Source: Neodiprion pinetum
Lineage: Eukaryota > Arthropoda > Insecta > Hymenoptera > Diprionidae
Reading direction: 5' to 3'
Length of the DNA: 64,000 bases
NCBI RefSeq assembly: GCF_021155775.2
Contig: NC_060235.2
Span: forward strand, 35,442,607-35,506,606
The translations under genes and the position numbers were made by a program. The notes under the pieces were generated by a model. The model saw nothing but the letters and a program-made list of their open reading frames with translations, was not told the DNA's origin and made no database searches. Each line of letters begins with the position of its first letter. Position 1 is the stretch's first letter. Positions 15,001 through 24,982 of this stretch are shown piece after piece.

Positions 15001-15943
15001 GTAGATATAGGGTGCGTTGCTCACAGGGTGGCCAGTCGAAAGTGTTCGTGTGTCAAAATTTAATAACCATCAGCAAGCGTGAACATGATAGGTAAAAGGA
15101 ATCACGTAATTTACGGGTAGGCATTGTTGCCGCAGGAAATGGACTACCGTACGTGTGACGAGAGAAGAATTACTCCGTCCGGTTTGAAAAAGTCGATAGA
15201 TTTTTCCACGAACCTATTCGCTAACTCCTGGATGAAATTATCCGAGAATCGAAAGCGATTAATTATCTGAGCTTGCACAGAGCCGTTGGTCAAGTCGAAA
15301 TCTATAAATATCGAATTCTAGCCAGATCGTGCTGGCGGTCTGAAAAATGTTCCGCATACCTGGATTCCAGTTGATCGCTAGGGGTAAAAAAAACTAAAAC
15401 CGTCGATTGATAGAAGGACCAGAATATCGAATTTTCATAGACGCGAAAATGTTATTCACAAAATTTAAAAATGTGGAAAGTCCAAGTATAGAAGTAAATA
15501 TAGAAAGTCGAAATACAGAACGACAGAATGTAGAAAGGTCAAAGCACAGTACTGCAAAATCGAGAATCTGTATACGATTCTATATTATCGAGAGGAATTC
15601 TGACGATTCTACGGTTGGGCGTTTGATATTCTGACCTTCCTATTCTTCTACTTTGAATATTTTTAAATGCTATAAATTAAGCTTTCGCTTCTTTAAAAAT
15701 TCGATATTGTTCCCCTTCAATTTTTTGATCTTTCTGTATTTTTACACCCAGCCCAGCTGCCGTTGCAGGTACGTTTTGAAACGTCGATCTGGCGTTCTCG
15801 TTTTTTTCTTTCAACGTCGTAACGCGCAACTTTATAATAATAATTAAACGCAAATGCGCGTTGTCATCAGTCTCGTAGAGATCACTCCGTTTCCCACAAT
15901 CAGGTGATTATGGTACCTTTAAACGTGTTACGCGAAAAGTATA
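12061..15943. other. Non-coding region between the tandem duplication and the palindrome
   Basis: No gene, RNA or transposon signature recognised. The DNA is CpG-rich with short random open frames only. Confidence 0.55.
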
Positions 15944-17341
15944 TGGGCTATTCCGCGTCAACCGGATCAGTCATCTCTCAGATATTTTTTTAATTTGGCA
16001 TGTGGATTGTGTGGGACGAGTTAGATTTTTGTGCCAAAGCGCGAATCTCATAATGCAAAATTCGATTTTTTATTAACAATAACAAATTAGACTCCCATTT
16101 TTTTCAAAAATTCATAACTTCGGCAAAAAATTAGATACAATATATTTTTTTTTTTCAAATTACGCGGAAAGCTCCATAGAATTTAAAAAAAAATACGAAA
16201 TGGTAAAAACAAGTTGTTATCAATTGTTTATTTAACAATTAATTTTTCAAAGATTTTCAAAACAGTGACTGACACGATCAAAAAATTTTTTTAAAATTCT
16301 GACATGTTCCTTGAACTGTACTACAACCTGTGAATTAATTCCAGAGGGGTGTTTTTCTTCGTTTTCGAGTAAAAAATCATTAAAGGTGTCGATGCGCATG
16401 AAATTGCGGCCCGCCGAGTCTCTACGTCATGGCGGGCGGCCGGTTGCCGTCCACCGCTACACCGCGGTGGCGTCGCAGCGTTATTTTAGAGTCATTTTCA
16501 CGATGTAGGACATGATTGAAGAATCTGAAAAAAATACTGTACCTTCACAAGGCCTGCTCAAAGCGATAAGTGAAGTTTCAGGAATGTGTTTTTCACCGTT
16601 TTTTTATTACAGAGATTCAAAATAACGGTTACACACCATGAGAGTGCACATAAATGATAATAATTACATAACTTGCTACTTATTTTAAAATAAAAACACA
16701 TTCTTGAAACTTCACTTATCGCTTTGAGCAGGCCTTGTGAAGGTACAGTATTTTTTTCAGATTCTTCAATCATGTCCTACATCGTGAAAATGACTCTAAA
16801 ATAACGCTGCGACGCCACCGCGGTGTAGCGGTGGACGGCAACCGGCCGCCCGCCATTACGTAGAGACTCGGCGGGCCGCAATTTCATGCGCATCGACACC
16901 TTTAATGATTTTTTACTCGAAAACGAAGAAAAACACCCCTCTGGAATTAATTCACAGGTTGTAGTACAGTTCAAGGAACATGTCAGAATTTTAAAAAAAT
17001 TTTTTGATCGTGTCAGTCACTGTTTTGAAAATCTTTGAAAAATTAATTGTTAAATAAACAATTGATAACAACTTGTTTTTACCATTTCGTATTTTTTTTA
17101 AAATTCTATGGAGCTTTCCGCGTAATTTGAAAAAAAAAAATATATTGTATCTAATTTTTTGCCGAAGTTATGAATTTTTGAAAAAAATGGGAGTCTAATT
17201 TGTTATTGTTAATAAAAAATCGAATTTTGCATTATGAGATTCGCGCTTTGGCACAAAAATCTAACTCGTCCCACACAATCCACATGCCAAATTAAAAAAA
17301 TATCTGAGAGATGACTGATCCGGTTGACGCGGAATAGCCCA
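15944..17341. repeat. 1.4-kb near-perfect palindrome (foldback / long hairpin locus)
   Basis: The left arm 15944-16593 and right arm 16692-17341 are each 650 bp and are reverse complements, with only three substitutions noticed by eye (for example a C/A difference near 16429 and a G/A difference near 16581) and no length difference. The loop, 16594-16691, is 98 bp. The outer ends read TGGGCTATTCCGCG and its complement, and both are bordered by TATA (15940-15943 and 17342-17345), which could be a target-site duplication. The arms are AT-rich except for a GC-rich core (about 16405-16485) that holds the nested inverted repeat CCACCGC...GCGGTGG. This may be a foldback or MITE-like element, a non-autonomous derivative of a transposon with long terminal inverted repeats, or an endogenous hairpin-RNA locus. 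No transposase is encoded. Confidence 0.93.
16594..16691. other. Loop of the palindrome
   Basis: The 98-bp unique spacer between the two 650-bp arms is AT-rich and has no open frame or recognisable motif. Confidence 0.85.
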
Positions 17342-18441
17342 TATATACGAAAGGCATCGCATGATGCTTAGATAATTGCTTGATTTCAGGAAATTCAAGT
17401 TTCCAGAAAAATTTGCGGTGAGTACATATGTATTTTACGTCAACGTTAAAAGCGTGAATCAACAATGTTAACGTATATCCATCTATATCACTTTCATGTC
17501 TTTACAATACATACACTTGGAACCTACTTATACTCACGTCGCAATTTTCGCTAGCCACCTTGTTTCGCTAGAAATTTCGCTTCACGGTCACCGTCGCCAA
17601 GCAAGCAAGCTTCTTCCTACAATAATAGTCATTATTTATAGATTCGCCAGAAACCAAAAATTCCCCGAAGAAAGCTATTCGTTATCTCATCCGCCTTTTA
17701 ATGTTACCTTTGCTTATTTTAAAAAATCTTTTTTACTACTTTATACAACAATTTCTTCTGTCCTAAGTAACCGAATTAGCTAACAGATTTCAATATTTCA
17801 GACAGACATTACACCGATACAGAAAGTCGGGATAAGTTCAAAAATTTTCCGATTCTTACGTCTCGTAAGTATCATACTCGTCGTATGCAGACAACGCTTG
17901 TAAAGACTTCGTCGATCTTCATCGCCTGTCGGCTACTTAATTATGAAACTTGTGTAATTTATCCCCAGTGTTCACATTCTGCCACTCGAGCGTTATTCAG
18001 TTTTTCCAATTTGCGGATAACTTGTAACGCAAACGATTGCGTTGCAGGACATTCCGGTGATCAACATTCGGTGCCGTACAGCATTCGAGTGATTGTTTCA
18101 ACGAATTTTGACTGCAAAACCAAAAAACTGCAACTAATTCCTATGAAATTTAGACGGAAACTCATTTCCGAGAATGAAATTGTAATCATAATTCTCTATT
18201 AGTCGTTCAGGTTCGATGATGTATACAGTTAGCGATAATTATTCGAGCACCGACGTGAAATAAATGCCAACGGGTCTCATCGGAATAATTGTCTTAACGC
18301 TTCTTCGAGGAAGAGAACATTAAAAGCAGCTTCCGTTTCTTCGTTACAACTGCTTATGGAAAGTCTAATGACTAATTAGATAGGCAATATCAAGAGCCCT
18401 ACGGGTACACGTATATAATATGTATATATATATATATATAT
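17342..18441. other. Non-coding region between the palindrome and the LTR element
   Basis: No gene recognised. The open frames at 17496-17783 and 17885-18202 resemble nothing known and have no splice or conservation support. The segment ends in a TA tract (18422-18441) that is the insertion site of the retrotransposon. Confidence 0.55.
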
Positions 18442-18741
18442 TGTTACAAAGGGTGAAATCACCCGTTTTGTCCCCTTTTAAATGATCTAGTAGTCATCAT
18501 AGATAAAAGACGTTTATAAACCTCTTATGTCTTTAAAAAGAATAAGGTTGCTGCGTCAACCGATATTATTGTAAAAACAGTCAGTCTCTAGACTTTAAAA
18601 AGAGAGCTTGTGTTAAAATACATCCATTTTCTGTCTAATATTCCTTGTTCGTGAGACTTCTTTGGCTCGGCGTTCACTTAAATCGCACAGAGAACTCTTT
18701 GATTCTCTTAGATCTTTCGTAATTTCCCCCCCGTTGTAACA
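18442..18741 (+). repeat. 5' LTR (300 bp)
   Basis: It starts TGTTACAAAGGG and ends CCGTTGTAACA, so the termini form the TGTTAC/GTAACA inverted repeat. It reads identical to 24683-24982. A TATAAA at 18515-18520 and an initiator-like TCAGTC at 18581-18586 could belong to the element's promoter; their 66-bp spacing is too long for a standard TATA-Inr pair, so this assignment is uncertain. Confidence 0.97.
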
Positions 18742-18742
18742 T

Positions 18743-18760
18743 TGGTGTCAGAACCGGGAT
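18743..18760 (+). other. Primer binding site
   Basis: TGGTGTCAGAACCGGGAT lies one base after the 5' LTR. It begins with the TGG that pairs with a tRNA CCA end. From memory, the TGTCAGAA portion matches the 3' acceptor end of an animal tRNA-Leu (CAA type); the tRNA identity is inference. Confidence 0.8.
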
Positions 18761-18811
18761 CTCTTCTGTGCCATTTGAGTGGATTTTGAGTGTAAAGAAG
18801 TATTCAAAATA

Positions 18812-20455
18812 ATGCAACGAACTCCTACGTTGAGAGCATCGCGCGCGGAGCGACGAGCTGCCGGACGCGTTTCATCGTGCCAGCGTTCTCCTGAACCAGC
18901 GTTTCCTTCCATTTCTCGTCGTTCGGAAGCTGAGGTTCAGCCCCAGCCCCAATTAGCTCTCTTGGCAGAGCTCATCCAGGGAAACCAAGATTTGCTGATG
19001 CGTCAGATTCAGCAGCAGGAACAACATCAACAGCAGCAGCAACAGCATCAGCAGCAGCAGCAACAACATCAACAACTGCTACAACAGCAGCAACAAGAAC
19101 AGCAGAATCTTCTGCACGAACTCCTCTCGCAACAGCGTCAACAACAAGAAATCGTGTCTCAGGCGCTGATCGGGATCCTGCAAGGTTTGCAGAAGCTTCA
19201 GGAGCGGCCGCAGGAATTCCCGATACGCCCAGTTCCATCCCCAGGTAGAAGGACTTCTCTTCCTTCAGTCCCGGTCCCGGCAAGGAGGACCTCCATTCAT
19301 TCAATTCCGGATCAATCAAGGTCTGACGCTATTTATGGGGGAGGCGAAATTCCCCCTGTTGCTAAAAATTTTCCACCTGTTCATGTCTCGCGACAAGCTC
19401 AGGTTAGCTCTTTTCCGCGATGCCACGATGTTCCGTCACGTGATATTTCGGAAGTAGTTGAGCCTCCTGTCGCGTCGTCTCATCCTAGCGTAGATATTCA
19501 GGCAGAGTTCCTGGCCTTTTTAAAATCGCGCGGAACTGTCAATGTTCTCCCTCCGCAGACTCAGAGCTCGTTCGGACTCAATCAGGTCTCTGTTCCTCCC
19601 GCGAGTATTGTAGAGTTGCCCTCGAAACAATCGAATTTGAAGCCCGGTTCGTATGACGGTTCGTCTGCTTGGAGTCTATACGAACGTCAGTTTAACATGA
19701 TTAGTAAGGTTAATGGTTGGAATCCGTCCCAGAAAGCAGCTAATTTGACAGCGTCTTTGTCTGGTCCGGCTTTGGTAGTTCTTGGATCGCTTTCAGATTC
19801 GGATTCTGAAAATTTCGACAGCATTTGTGCGGCTCTTAAACTCCGGTTTGGCGAAGAACATCTTTCCAAACTTTATTTTACTCAGTTCGAAAATAGACGT
19901 CAAGGGCCCAAGGAAGATTTAGCCTCTCTCGGAAATGACATCGAACGTCTCGCTCGACATTCTCTTACTGATTGTGCAGAAAAAGCTAGAGATCAGATAG
20001 CTCGGGCGAAATTCATTAATGCGATTCGGAATCCGGAGCTTCGGTATCATCTGAGGCTCGCAGCTCCAACTTCTCTACATGAAGCAATTATTAAAGGCTT
20101 AGAATTAGAAGCCATAAACGAGGCGGATTTAGGTTCGCGTCAACTTCATCGTTTGAGCCAAGCTGAACCTTCAGAAAATTCTTCGTCCCGTCCTTCAGTC
20201 AATCAGCCTAGCTCAGATTCTCTTCTAGGAAGGAAAAATAGTGGTTTCTCTCGTTACAATAGATCAAACTCCAATCGGCCTGTCTCAGAGTGCCAGTTTT
20301 GCGGCGCAAGAGGACATATCGCGAAGAATTGTTTTAAACTCGACCGTCAGTTGAAGACTGCGGAAGATTCGTGGCGCAAAAATGCCTCCAAGAGGGCTCC
20401 CTCTAATCCGGTTTGGGCAGCACAACCTTCTGTTCCTCAGAATTCGGGAAACTAG
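18812..20455 (+). CDS. gag: Gag polyprotein of the gypsy-type retrotransposon
   Basis: An open frame of 547 codons from the first ATG (18812); the frame is open a little further upstream, but only with a GTG. The product would package element RNA into virus-like particles. Seen in order: a basic Arg/Ser-rich N-terminus, a long polyglutamine/His coiled segment (about 19010-19150), a Pro/Ser/Arg-rich linker, a capsid-like region around 19640-20130 (the retrotransposon gag family with W and LSG-type motifs), and a CCHC zinc knuckle with cysteines at codons 494, 497 and 507 and histidine at 502 (20291-20332). The gag stop TAG at 20453-20455 immediately follows a GGGAAAC slip heptamer. No internal stop or frameshift is seen. 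Confidence 0.93.
   Translation: MQRTPTLRASRAERRAAGRVSSCQRSPEPAFPSISRRSEAEVQPQPQLALLAELIQGNQDLLMRQIQQQEQHQQQQQQHQQQQQQHQQLLQQQQQEQQNLLHELLSQQRQQQEIVSQALIGILQGLQKLQERPQEFPIRPVPSPGRRTSLPSVPVPARRTSIHSIPDQSRSDAIYGGGEIPPVAKNFPPVHVSRQAQVSSFPRCHDVPSRDISEVVEPPVASSHPSVDIQAEFLAFLKSRGTVNVLPPQTQSSFGLNQVSVPPASIVELPSKQSNLKPGSYDGSSAWSLYERQFNMISKVNGWNPSQKAANLTASLSGPALVVLGSLSDSDSENFDSICAALKLRFGEEHLSKLYFTQFENRRQGPKEDLASLGNDIERLARHSLTDCAEKARDQIARAKFINAIRNPELRYHLRLAAPTSLHEAIIKGLELEAINEADLGSRQLHRLSQAEPSENSSSRPSVNQPSSDSLLGRKNSGFSRYNRSNSNRPVSECQFCGARGHIAKNCFKLDRQLKTAEDSWRKNASKRAPSNPVWAAQPSVPQNSGN
20446..20452 (+). promoter_or_regulatory. -1 ribosomal frameshift slip site, gag to pol
   Basis: GGGAAAC is read in the gag frame as G GGA AAC and is followed directly by the gag stop TAG. 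It fits the X XXY YYZ rule for tandem -1 slippage. Slipping by one base moves ribosomes into the pol frame, which is open across this point. It is the only classical heptamer I see in the 43-base gag/pol overlap (20413-20455). A downstream stimulatory structure was not modelled. Confidence 0.85.
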
Positions 20456-23400
20456 CTACCGATGTTTCGAAAGGGCGGATATCATCGGTTTCTTCCAAGT
20501 TCCTTAGCCCTATTGCTTCACAGTTCGTGGTTAGAGGCCTGCGACGTACCGGCCTATATGCTAAAGGTTCCGTTAACGGACTAAGTTGTTTGTGGGTGAT
20601 AGATACTGGAGCCGAAATTTCCGTTGTTCGTCCTGATATGATTTCGTCTCTTGCTTCAATTATTCCTTCTGTGTCTATTCGCACTGCTACCGGAGCAACT
20701 ACCCCTGTAGTAGGTAAGATGGTCGTGCAGGTAACAGTAGCAGATTGTGTTCAATCCCCACATGAAGTTCTAGTAGCTGATATAGAAGATGAAGGCATTT
20801 TAGGCGTAGATTTTCTTTCCGCTCACAACTGCGTCATTTCTACCGGGGATTCGACTCTCTGTTCTGGTTACCGTAAAATCAACCTCGAAACGTCTAGGTT
20901 TATTAACTCTTCTGAACAGAAAGAAACCCTCTCGTCTTTGCGCGTTTTAGAACATGTGTCGGACTCTTTAGTCGTTCCTTCTTATCTCACGGAACTCTTT
21001 ACTAGGTCTTCTAAAGATTTAGATATCGCTCAGACTAACAGTCTCGTTTGCCTTTTTAACGATTTTAAAGAGACTTTTGCTAAAGACTCTGCCGACATCG
21101 GGAGATGTACCATAGCTAAGCATTCGATAGATGTAGGGAATAACGCTCCGATTAAACAGGCAGCTAGACGGCTTCCTTTAAATGGTCGCAGGGAAGTTGA
21201 AAAATTAGTAGAGGATATGAGAACAGCAGATGTTATTGAGCCGTCTTCTAGTCCGTGGGCTTCTCCCATTGTCTTAGTCAATAAAAAAGATGGTTCCAAG
21301 AGGTTTTGTATAGATTATAGGAAGTTGAACGAGATCACCAAGAAAGATGCATATCCGCTTCCTCAGATAGGAGATACCCTTGATTTAATTTCTGGTGCCC
21401 GTTGGTTCTCTACGATTGATTTACAGAGTGGTTATTGGCAAGTCGAAATGAATCCGTTAGACAAAGCGAAAACAGCTTTTGTCACAGGGTTAGGTGGACT
21501 TTGGCAATTTAAAGTTATGCCTTTTGGCCTTTGTAATGCACCAGCTACCTTCGAAAGAGTGATGGAATTCGCCCTTCAAGGTCTGACTGGCAAGATTTGT
21601 TTAGTTTATCTCGATGACATCATTGTGTTTGGTAAGACTTTTGATGAGGAATTGGAAAATCTTAAGCAGGTTTTTAGTCGTTTATTCCAAGCTGGTCTAA
21701 AAATGAGTCCCAAAAAATGTCATTTTTTCAAAAAGGAAGTATCTTTTCTCGGACACGTCGTTTCAGCGGAAGGTGTTAAGACAGATCCTTCTAAAATAGA
21801 AAAGGTCTTGAATTGGCCTCGTCCCGATTCAAAAGCAAAGGTTCAAAGTTTCTTAGGACTTTGTACTTATTACAGACGTTTCGTTAAGGGCTTTGCTTCT
21901 ATAGCGAGACCTCTCCATGCTCTTACAGGAATTAAAGTTGTTTTCGATTGGACTCCCGAATGCGAAGGAGCCTTTGTTCTTCTTAAAAAATTATTAACTT
22001 CGTCACCGATATTAGCTTATCCCATCACCGATTCTCAATTCATCGTAGATTCTGACGCTTCTCTCTGTGGTATAGGTGGGGTTTTATCTCAAATTCAGGA
22101 TAACCAAGAGCGCGTTATTAGTTATTTCAGTCGGGTCTTGTCTAAACCGGAACGCAATTATTGTGTTACCCGTAGAGAATTATTGGCGATGGTAAAATCT
22201 ATTTGCCATTTCCATCATTATCTTTATGGAAGGAAATTTTTGATTCGAACAGATAATGCTTCCTTAACTTGGCTTCTTTCGTTCAAATCACCTGAAGGCC
22301 AAGTAGCTCGATGGTTGGAGAGGTTAGGTCAATATGACTTCGAAATTAAACACCGTCCCGGAGTTCTGCATGGTAATGCTGATGCACTTTCTCGTCGTCC
22401 GTGCGGGGACGATTGCAAACAGTGCTCTCGTTTAAATAAACAGCTAGATTCCTCGCTTAACGTTCGTCAAATTTTTCTCGTTGAAAATAAAGAAGACTGG
22501 ATCATCGCCCAGGGGAAAGATTCAGATCTCCTCCTAGTTCGGAATTGGAAATCCACAGGAGTCAGGCCTCAGTGGGAAGAAATATCTTCTATGAGTCAGT
22601 CTTTGAAAATTTACTGGGCGCAGTGGGACTCCTTGTTTCTCCTTGATCAGTTGCTTTATAGGAAATGGGAATCACCTGACTCCAGGTCGGTTCGTTGGCA
22701 GCTTCTGGTTCCTAGAGAAAAGATAACCGAGATTTTGTCAAGCTTTCATGATTCACCTGTCGGTGGCCATTTCGCTTCTAATAAGACTTTAGGTAGGATC
22801 AGAGAAAGGTATTTTTGGGCTCACTGCCGAGCTGACGTTGAAAATTGGTGTAGAACTTGCACGGTTTGTTTAGCCAAGAAGGGACCTCGTGAAAAAGGGA
22901 AGAGCTCTCTTCAAATATATAACGTAGGAGCTCCATTTGAAAGAGTCGCAATCGATATCCTAGGCCCTCTTCCTCTTTCTAGGTCAGGAAATCGGTATGC
23001 CCTGGTGATAGCAGATTATTTTACAAAGTGGTTAGAAGTAGTCCCAATTCCGAATCAAGAAGCTAGCACCGTTGCTCGAGCTTTCGTTCGAGAATTCGTC
23101 TGTCGTTACGGAGCTCCTCTTGAATTACACACAGATCAGGGTCGAAATTTTGAGTCGAATTTGATGAAGGAGTTCCTTCAAATTTTAGGGATTAGAAAAA
23201 CTCGTACCACCGCTTTGCATCCGCAGTCTAATGGAATGGTAGAAAGATTGAATAGGACGCTTCTTCGTTATCTTTCTTCTTTCGTTGATCGGGATCAGAA
23301 AGATTGGGATGAGTGGATTCCCTTATTTCTTTTATCGTATCGCTCTGCAATTCACGACACTACCGGTTTTTCTCCAGCTATGATGTTGACAGGTCGGGAT

Positions 23401-23790
23401 CTTCGACTTCCGTCAGATTTAGAAAAGGGTGTCAATCCTTCCGTGGCTTCGTCCCAGGTGTATTTTAATTCCGTTTTCCGTCAAAAATTGGACGAGGTTC
23501 ATGAATTTGCTAGGGAAAGAATTCGTATGGTCTCCGATAAGACTAAGGATCGTTATGATATTAGAGCTAGAAATTTAAAATTTGAGAAGGGAGATTCAGT
23601 TTGGTTATTTCAACCTCGTCGGCAACAAGGGCGTTGTCCCAAACTCCAAAGCAATTGGGAAGGTCCTTATTTTATTGTTGACCGGATTAACGACGTTGTT
23701 TTTAGAATTAGACGTTCCCCTCGTTCGAAATCTAAAGTCGTTCATCTGGATCGTTTAGCTCCTTATCAGTCAAGAGCATCGTTTCAGTAG
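20446..23790 (+). CDS. pol: Pol polyprotein: protease, RT, RNase H, integrase
   Basis: Open without interruption from 20413 to the stop at 23790 and expected to be made as a Gag-Pol fusion by the -1 slip at 20446, since no convincing initiator is needed. Domains in order: an aspartic protease with DTGA at 20602-20613; reverse transcriptase with the YLDD box at 21607-21618; RNase H with catalytic aspartates at 22048-22050 (VDSDAS) and 22252-22254 (RTDNAS); an integrase HHCC zinc-binding module (His at 22747 and 22768, Cys at 22858 and 22867); and the DDE core with Asp at 22954, Asp at 23134 and Glu at 23242, which keeps the family's 35-residue D-to-E spacing. A GPY/F-like module (NWEGPYFIV) is near 23656. 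All key catalytic residues are present, so the enzyme looks intact. Confidence 0.96.
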   Translation, partial: GKLATDVSKGRISSVSSKFLSPIASQFVVRGLRRTGLYAKGSVNGLSCLWVIDTGAEISVVRPDMISSLASIIPSVSIRTATGATTPVVGKMVVQVTVADCVQSPHEVLVADIEDEGILGVDFLSAHNCVISTGDSTLCSGYRKINLETSRFINSSEQKETLSSLRVLEHVSDSLVVPSYLTELFTRSSKDLDIAQTNSLVCLFNDFKETFAKDSADIGRCTIAKHSIDVGNNAPIKQAARRLPLNGRREVEKLVEDMRTADVIEPSSSPWASPIVLVNKKDGSKRFCIDYRKLNEITKKDAYPLPQIGDTLDLISGARWFSTIDLQSGYWQVEMNPLDKAKTAFVTGLGGLWQFKVMPFGLCNAPATFERVMEFALQGLTGKICLVYLDDIIVFGKTFDEELENLKQVFSRLFQAGLKMSPKKCHFFKKEVSFLGHVVSAEGVKTDPSKIEKVLNWPRPDSKAKVQSFLGLCTYYRRFVKGFASIARPLHALTGIKVVFDWTPECEGAFVLLKKLLTSSPILAYPITDSQFIVDSDASLCGIGGVLSQIQDNQERVISYFSRVLSKPERNYCVTRRELLAMVKSICHFHHYLYGRKFLIRTDNASLTWLLSFKSPEGQVARWLERLGQYDFEIKHRPGVLHGNADALSRRPCGDDCKQCSRLNKQLDSSLNVRQIFLVENKEDWIIAQGKDSDLLLVRNWKSTGVRPQWEEISSMSQSLKIYWAQWDSLFLLDQLLYRKWESPDSRSVRWQLLVPREKITEILSSFHDSPVGGHFASNKTLGRIRERYFWAHCRADVENWCRTCTVCLAKKGPREKGKSSLQIYNVGAPFERVAIDILGPLPLSRSGNRYALVIADYFTKWLEVVPIPNQEASTVARAFVREFVCRYGAPLELHTDQGRNFESNLMKEFLQILGIRKTRTTALHPQSNGMVERLNRTLLRYLSSFVDRDQKDWDEWIPLFLLSYRSAIHDTTGFSPAMMLTGRDLRLPSDLEKGVNPSVASSQVYFNSVFRQKLDEVHEFARERIRMVSDKTKDRYDIRARNLKFEKGDSVWLFQPRRQQGRCPKLQSNWEGPYFIVDRINDVVFRIRRSPRSKSKVVHLDRLAPYQSRASFQ

Positions 23791-24670
23791 CTCTCTGAAG
23801 GTTAGAAAGTTCGTTGACAGGTTAAGGTTAGTTCGATGTTGTTCGATTCGAGAAATTTTGATACATCGATTTCTTTGGCTTGAAGAGTGTTTCGGTTCTG
23901 CGCTTGAATGAAGTAGTGAACGTTTGGTCGATCCTCTCTTATTTTTTCTAATCCATATGTCAGTTTTTGTGAGTACTTTTCAGGTTACTTGACACAGCCT
24001 TTTCCCATCCAATCTTTTCCCGATTCCTGAAGATGACTGGTGGTCTTATTTTGAAGAAGGATGCAGAAATGATTCAGATAAGATCGTTTCTTTTCTTTTG
24101 AATACATATTTCATTTATTTTATTCGTGTATTCTCCCGAATTCACTTAGTGAATTTGAATTGTCATACCATCACTCACATTTGTCCTTCCAAAACTCTAG
24201 GGTGAGCTGTTTCTTAAGAAGATTAGGATCAGTCACCCATCTATTCCCCTATTTCCTGTGAAAAGGAGTCTGTTTCTATCCTGTTTGGTCCTGGAATTTT
24301 TGGTTCTCGCCTCGATGTTTTCACCCGAACCTGTTTCGTTTGGACAATCCTTCATGAAGAGGATTGGATTTCTTTTCGACATCGATCTCGACCGTTGCTG
24401 TTAACTTTGAATTCATGAAGCCACATAACACTCAATAACACTAACCTTTATAAAACATGGTACATAAATTTTTGAGATTATTTAATGCTCAACTATCTGC
24501 TCAAGGTTTTCTGTGGTTTACCTTGAGACTGTGGGCAAATGCCAGATAGTAAAAAAGGGAGTTCTTTAATTTTTAGAGCCACAGCTCCAACTCACCTTCG
24601 AGCACTGACTGCTAGATCACATTTTTTTGTAATTGTTTATCTTTTCCGAGTCGGGTCGACTCTTTTCCTC
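23791..24670 (+). other. Non-coding region between pol and the polypurine tract
   Basis: About 0.9 kb without an open frame of note. No envelope-like gene, signal peptide or membrane segment is apparent. It may carry 3' untranslated or RNA-export signals, but none is recognisable. Confidence 0.7.
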
Positions 24671-24682
24671 GAGGGGGAGTAA
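24671..24682 (+). other. Polypurine tract
   Basis: GAGGGGGAGTAA directly abuts the 3' LTR, the expected plus-strand primer position for reverse transcription. Confidence 0.88.
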
Positions 24683-24982
24683 TGTTACAAAGGGTGAAAT
24701 CACCCGTTTTGTCCCCTTTTAAATGATCTAGTAGTCATCATAGATAAAAGACGTTTATAAACCTCTTATGTCTTTAAAAAGAATAAGGTTGCTGCGTCAA
24801 CCGATATTATTGTAAAAACAGTCAGTCTCTAGACTTTAAAAAGAGAGCTTGTGTTAAAATACATCCATTTTCTGTCTAATATTCCTTGTTCGTGAGACTT
24901 CTTTGGCTCGGCGTTCACTTAAATCGCACAGAGAACTCTTTGATTCTCTTAGATCTTTCGTAATTTCCCCCCCGTTGTAACA
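24683..24982 (+). repeat. 3' LTR (300 bp)
   Basis: Reads identical to the 5' LTR at 18442-18741 with the same TGTTAC...GTAACA ends, and is followed by ATAT and the continuation of the interrupted TA tract. Confidence 0.97.

Larger units (their letters stand above)
18442..24982 (+). mobile_element. Complete Ty3/gypsy-type LTR retrotransposon, 6.54 kb
   Basis: Structure in order: 5' LTR, primer binding site, gag, -1 overlapping pol (protease, reverse transcriptase, RNase H, integrase), about 0.9 kb of non-coding DNA, polypurine tract, 3' LTR. The order RT-RNase H-integrase places it in Ty3/gypsy (Metaviridae) rather than copia. The two LTRs read identical base for base and both long frames are open, which implies recent insertion and possible activity. 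It sits inside a TA microsatellite: ATAT precedes the 5' LTR (18438-18441) and follows the 3' LTR (24983-24986), consistent with a 4-bp target duplication, although the repeat makes this ambiguous. There is no envelope frame after pol, so it is a retrotransposon and not an errantivirus. Confidence 0.97.

Noticed and set aside
16311..16974. Mirror-image 65-codon frames in the two palindrome arms (16311-16508 + and 16777-16974 -)
   Set aside because: They are the same DNA read from each arm; the peptide resembles nothing known and spans the GC-rich core by chance.
23791..24682. Possible envelope gene after pol
   Set aside because: No open frame, signal peptide or transmembrane segment in this interval.
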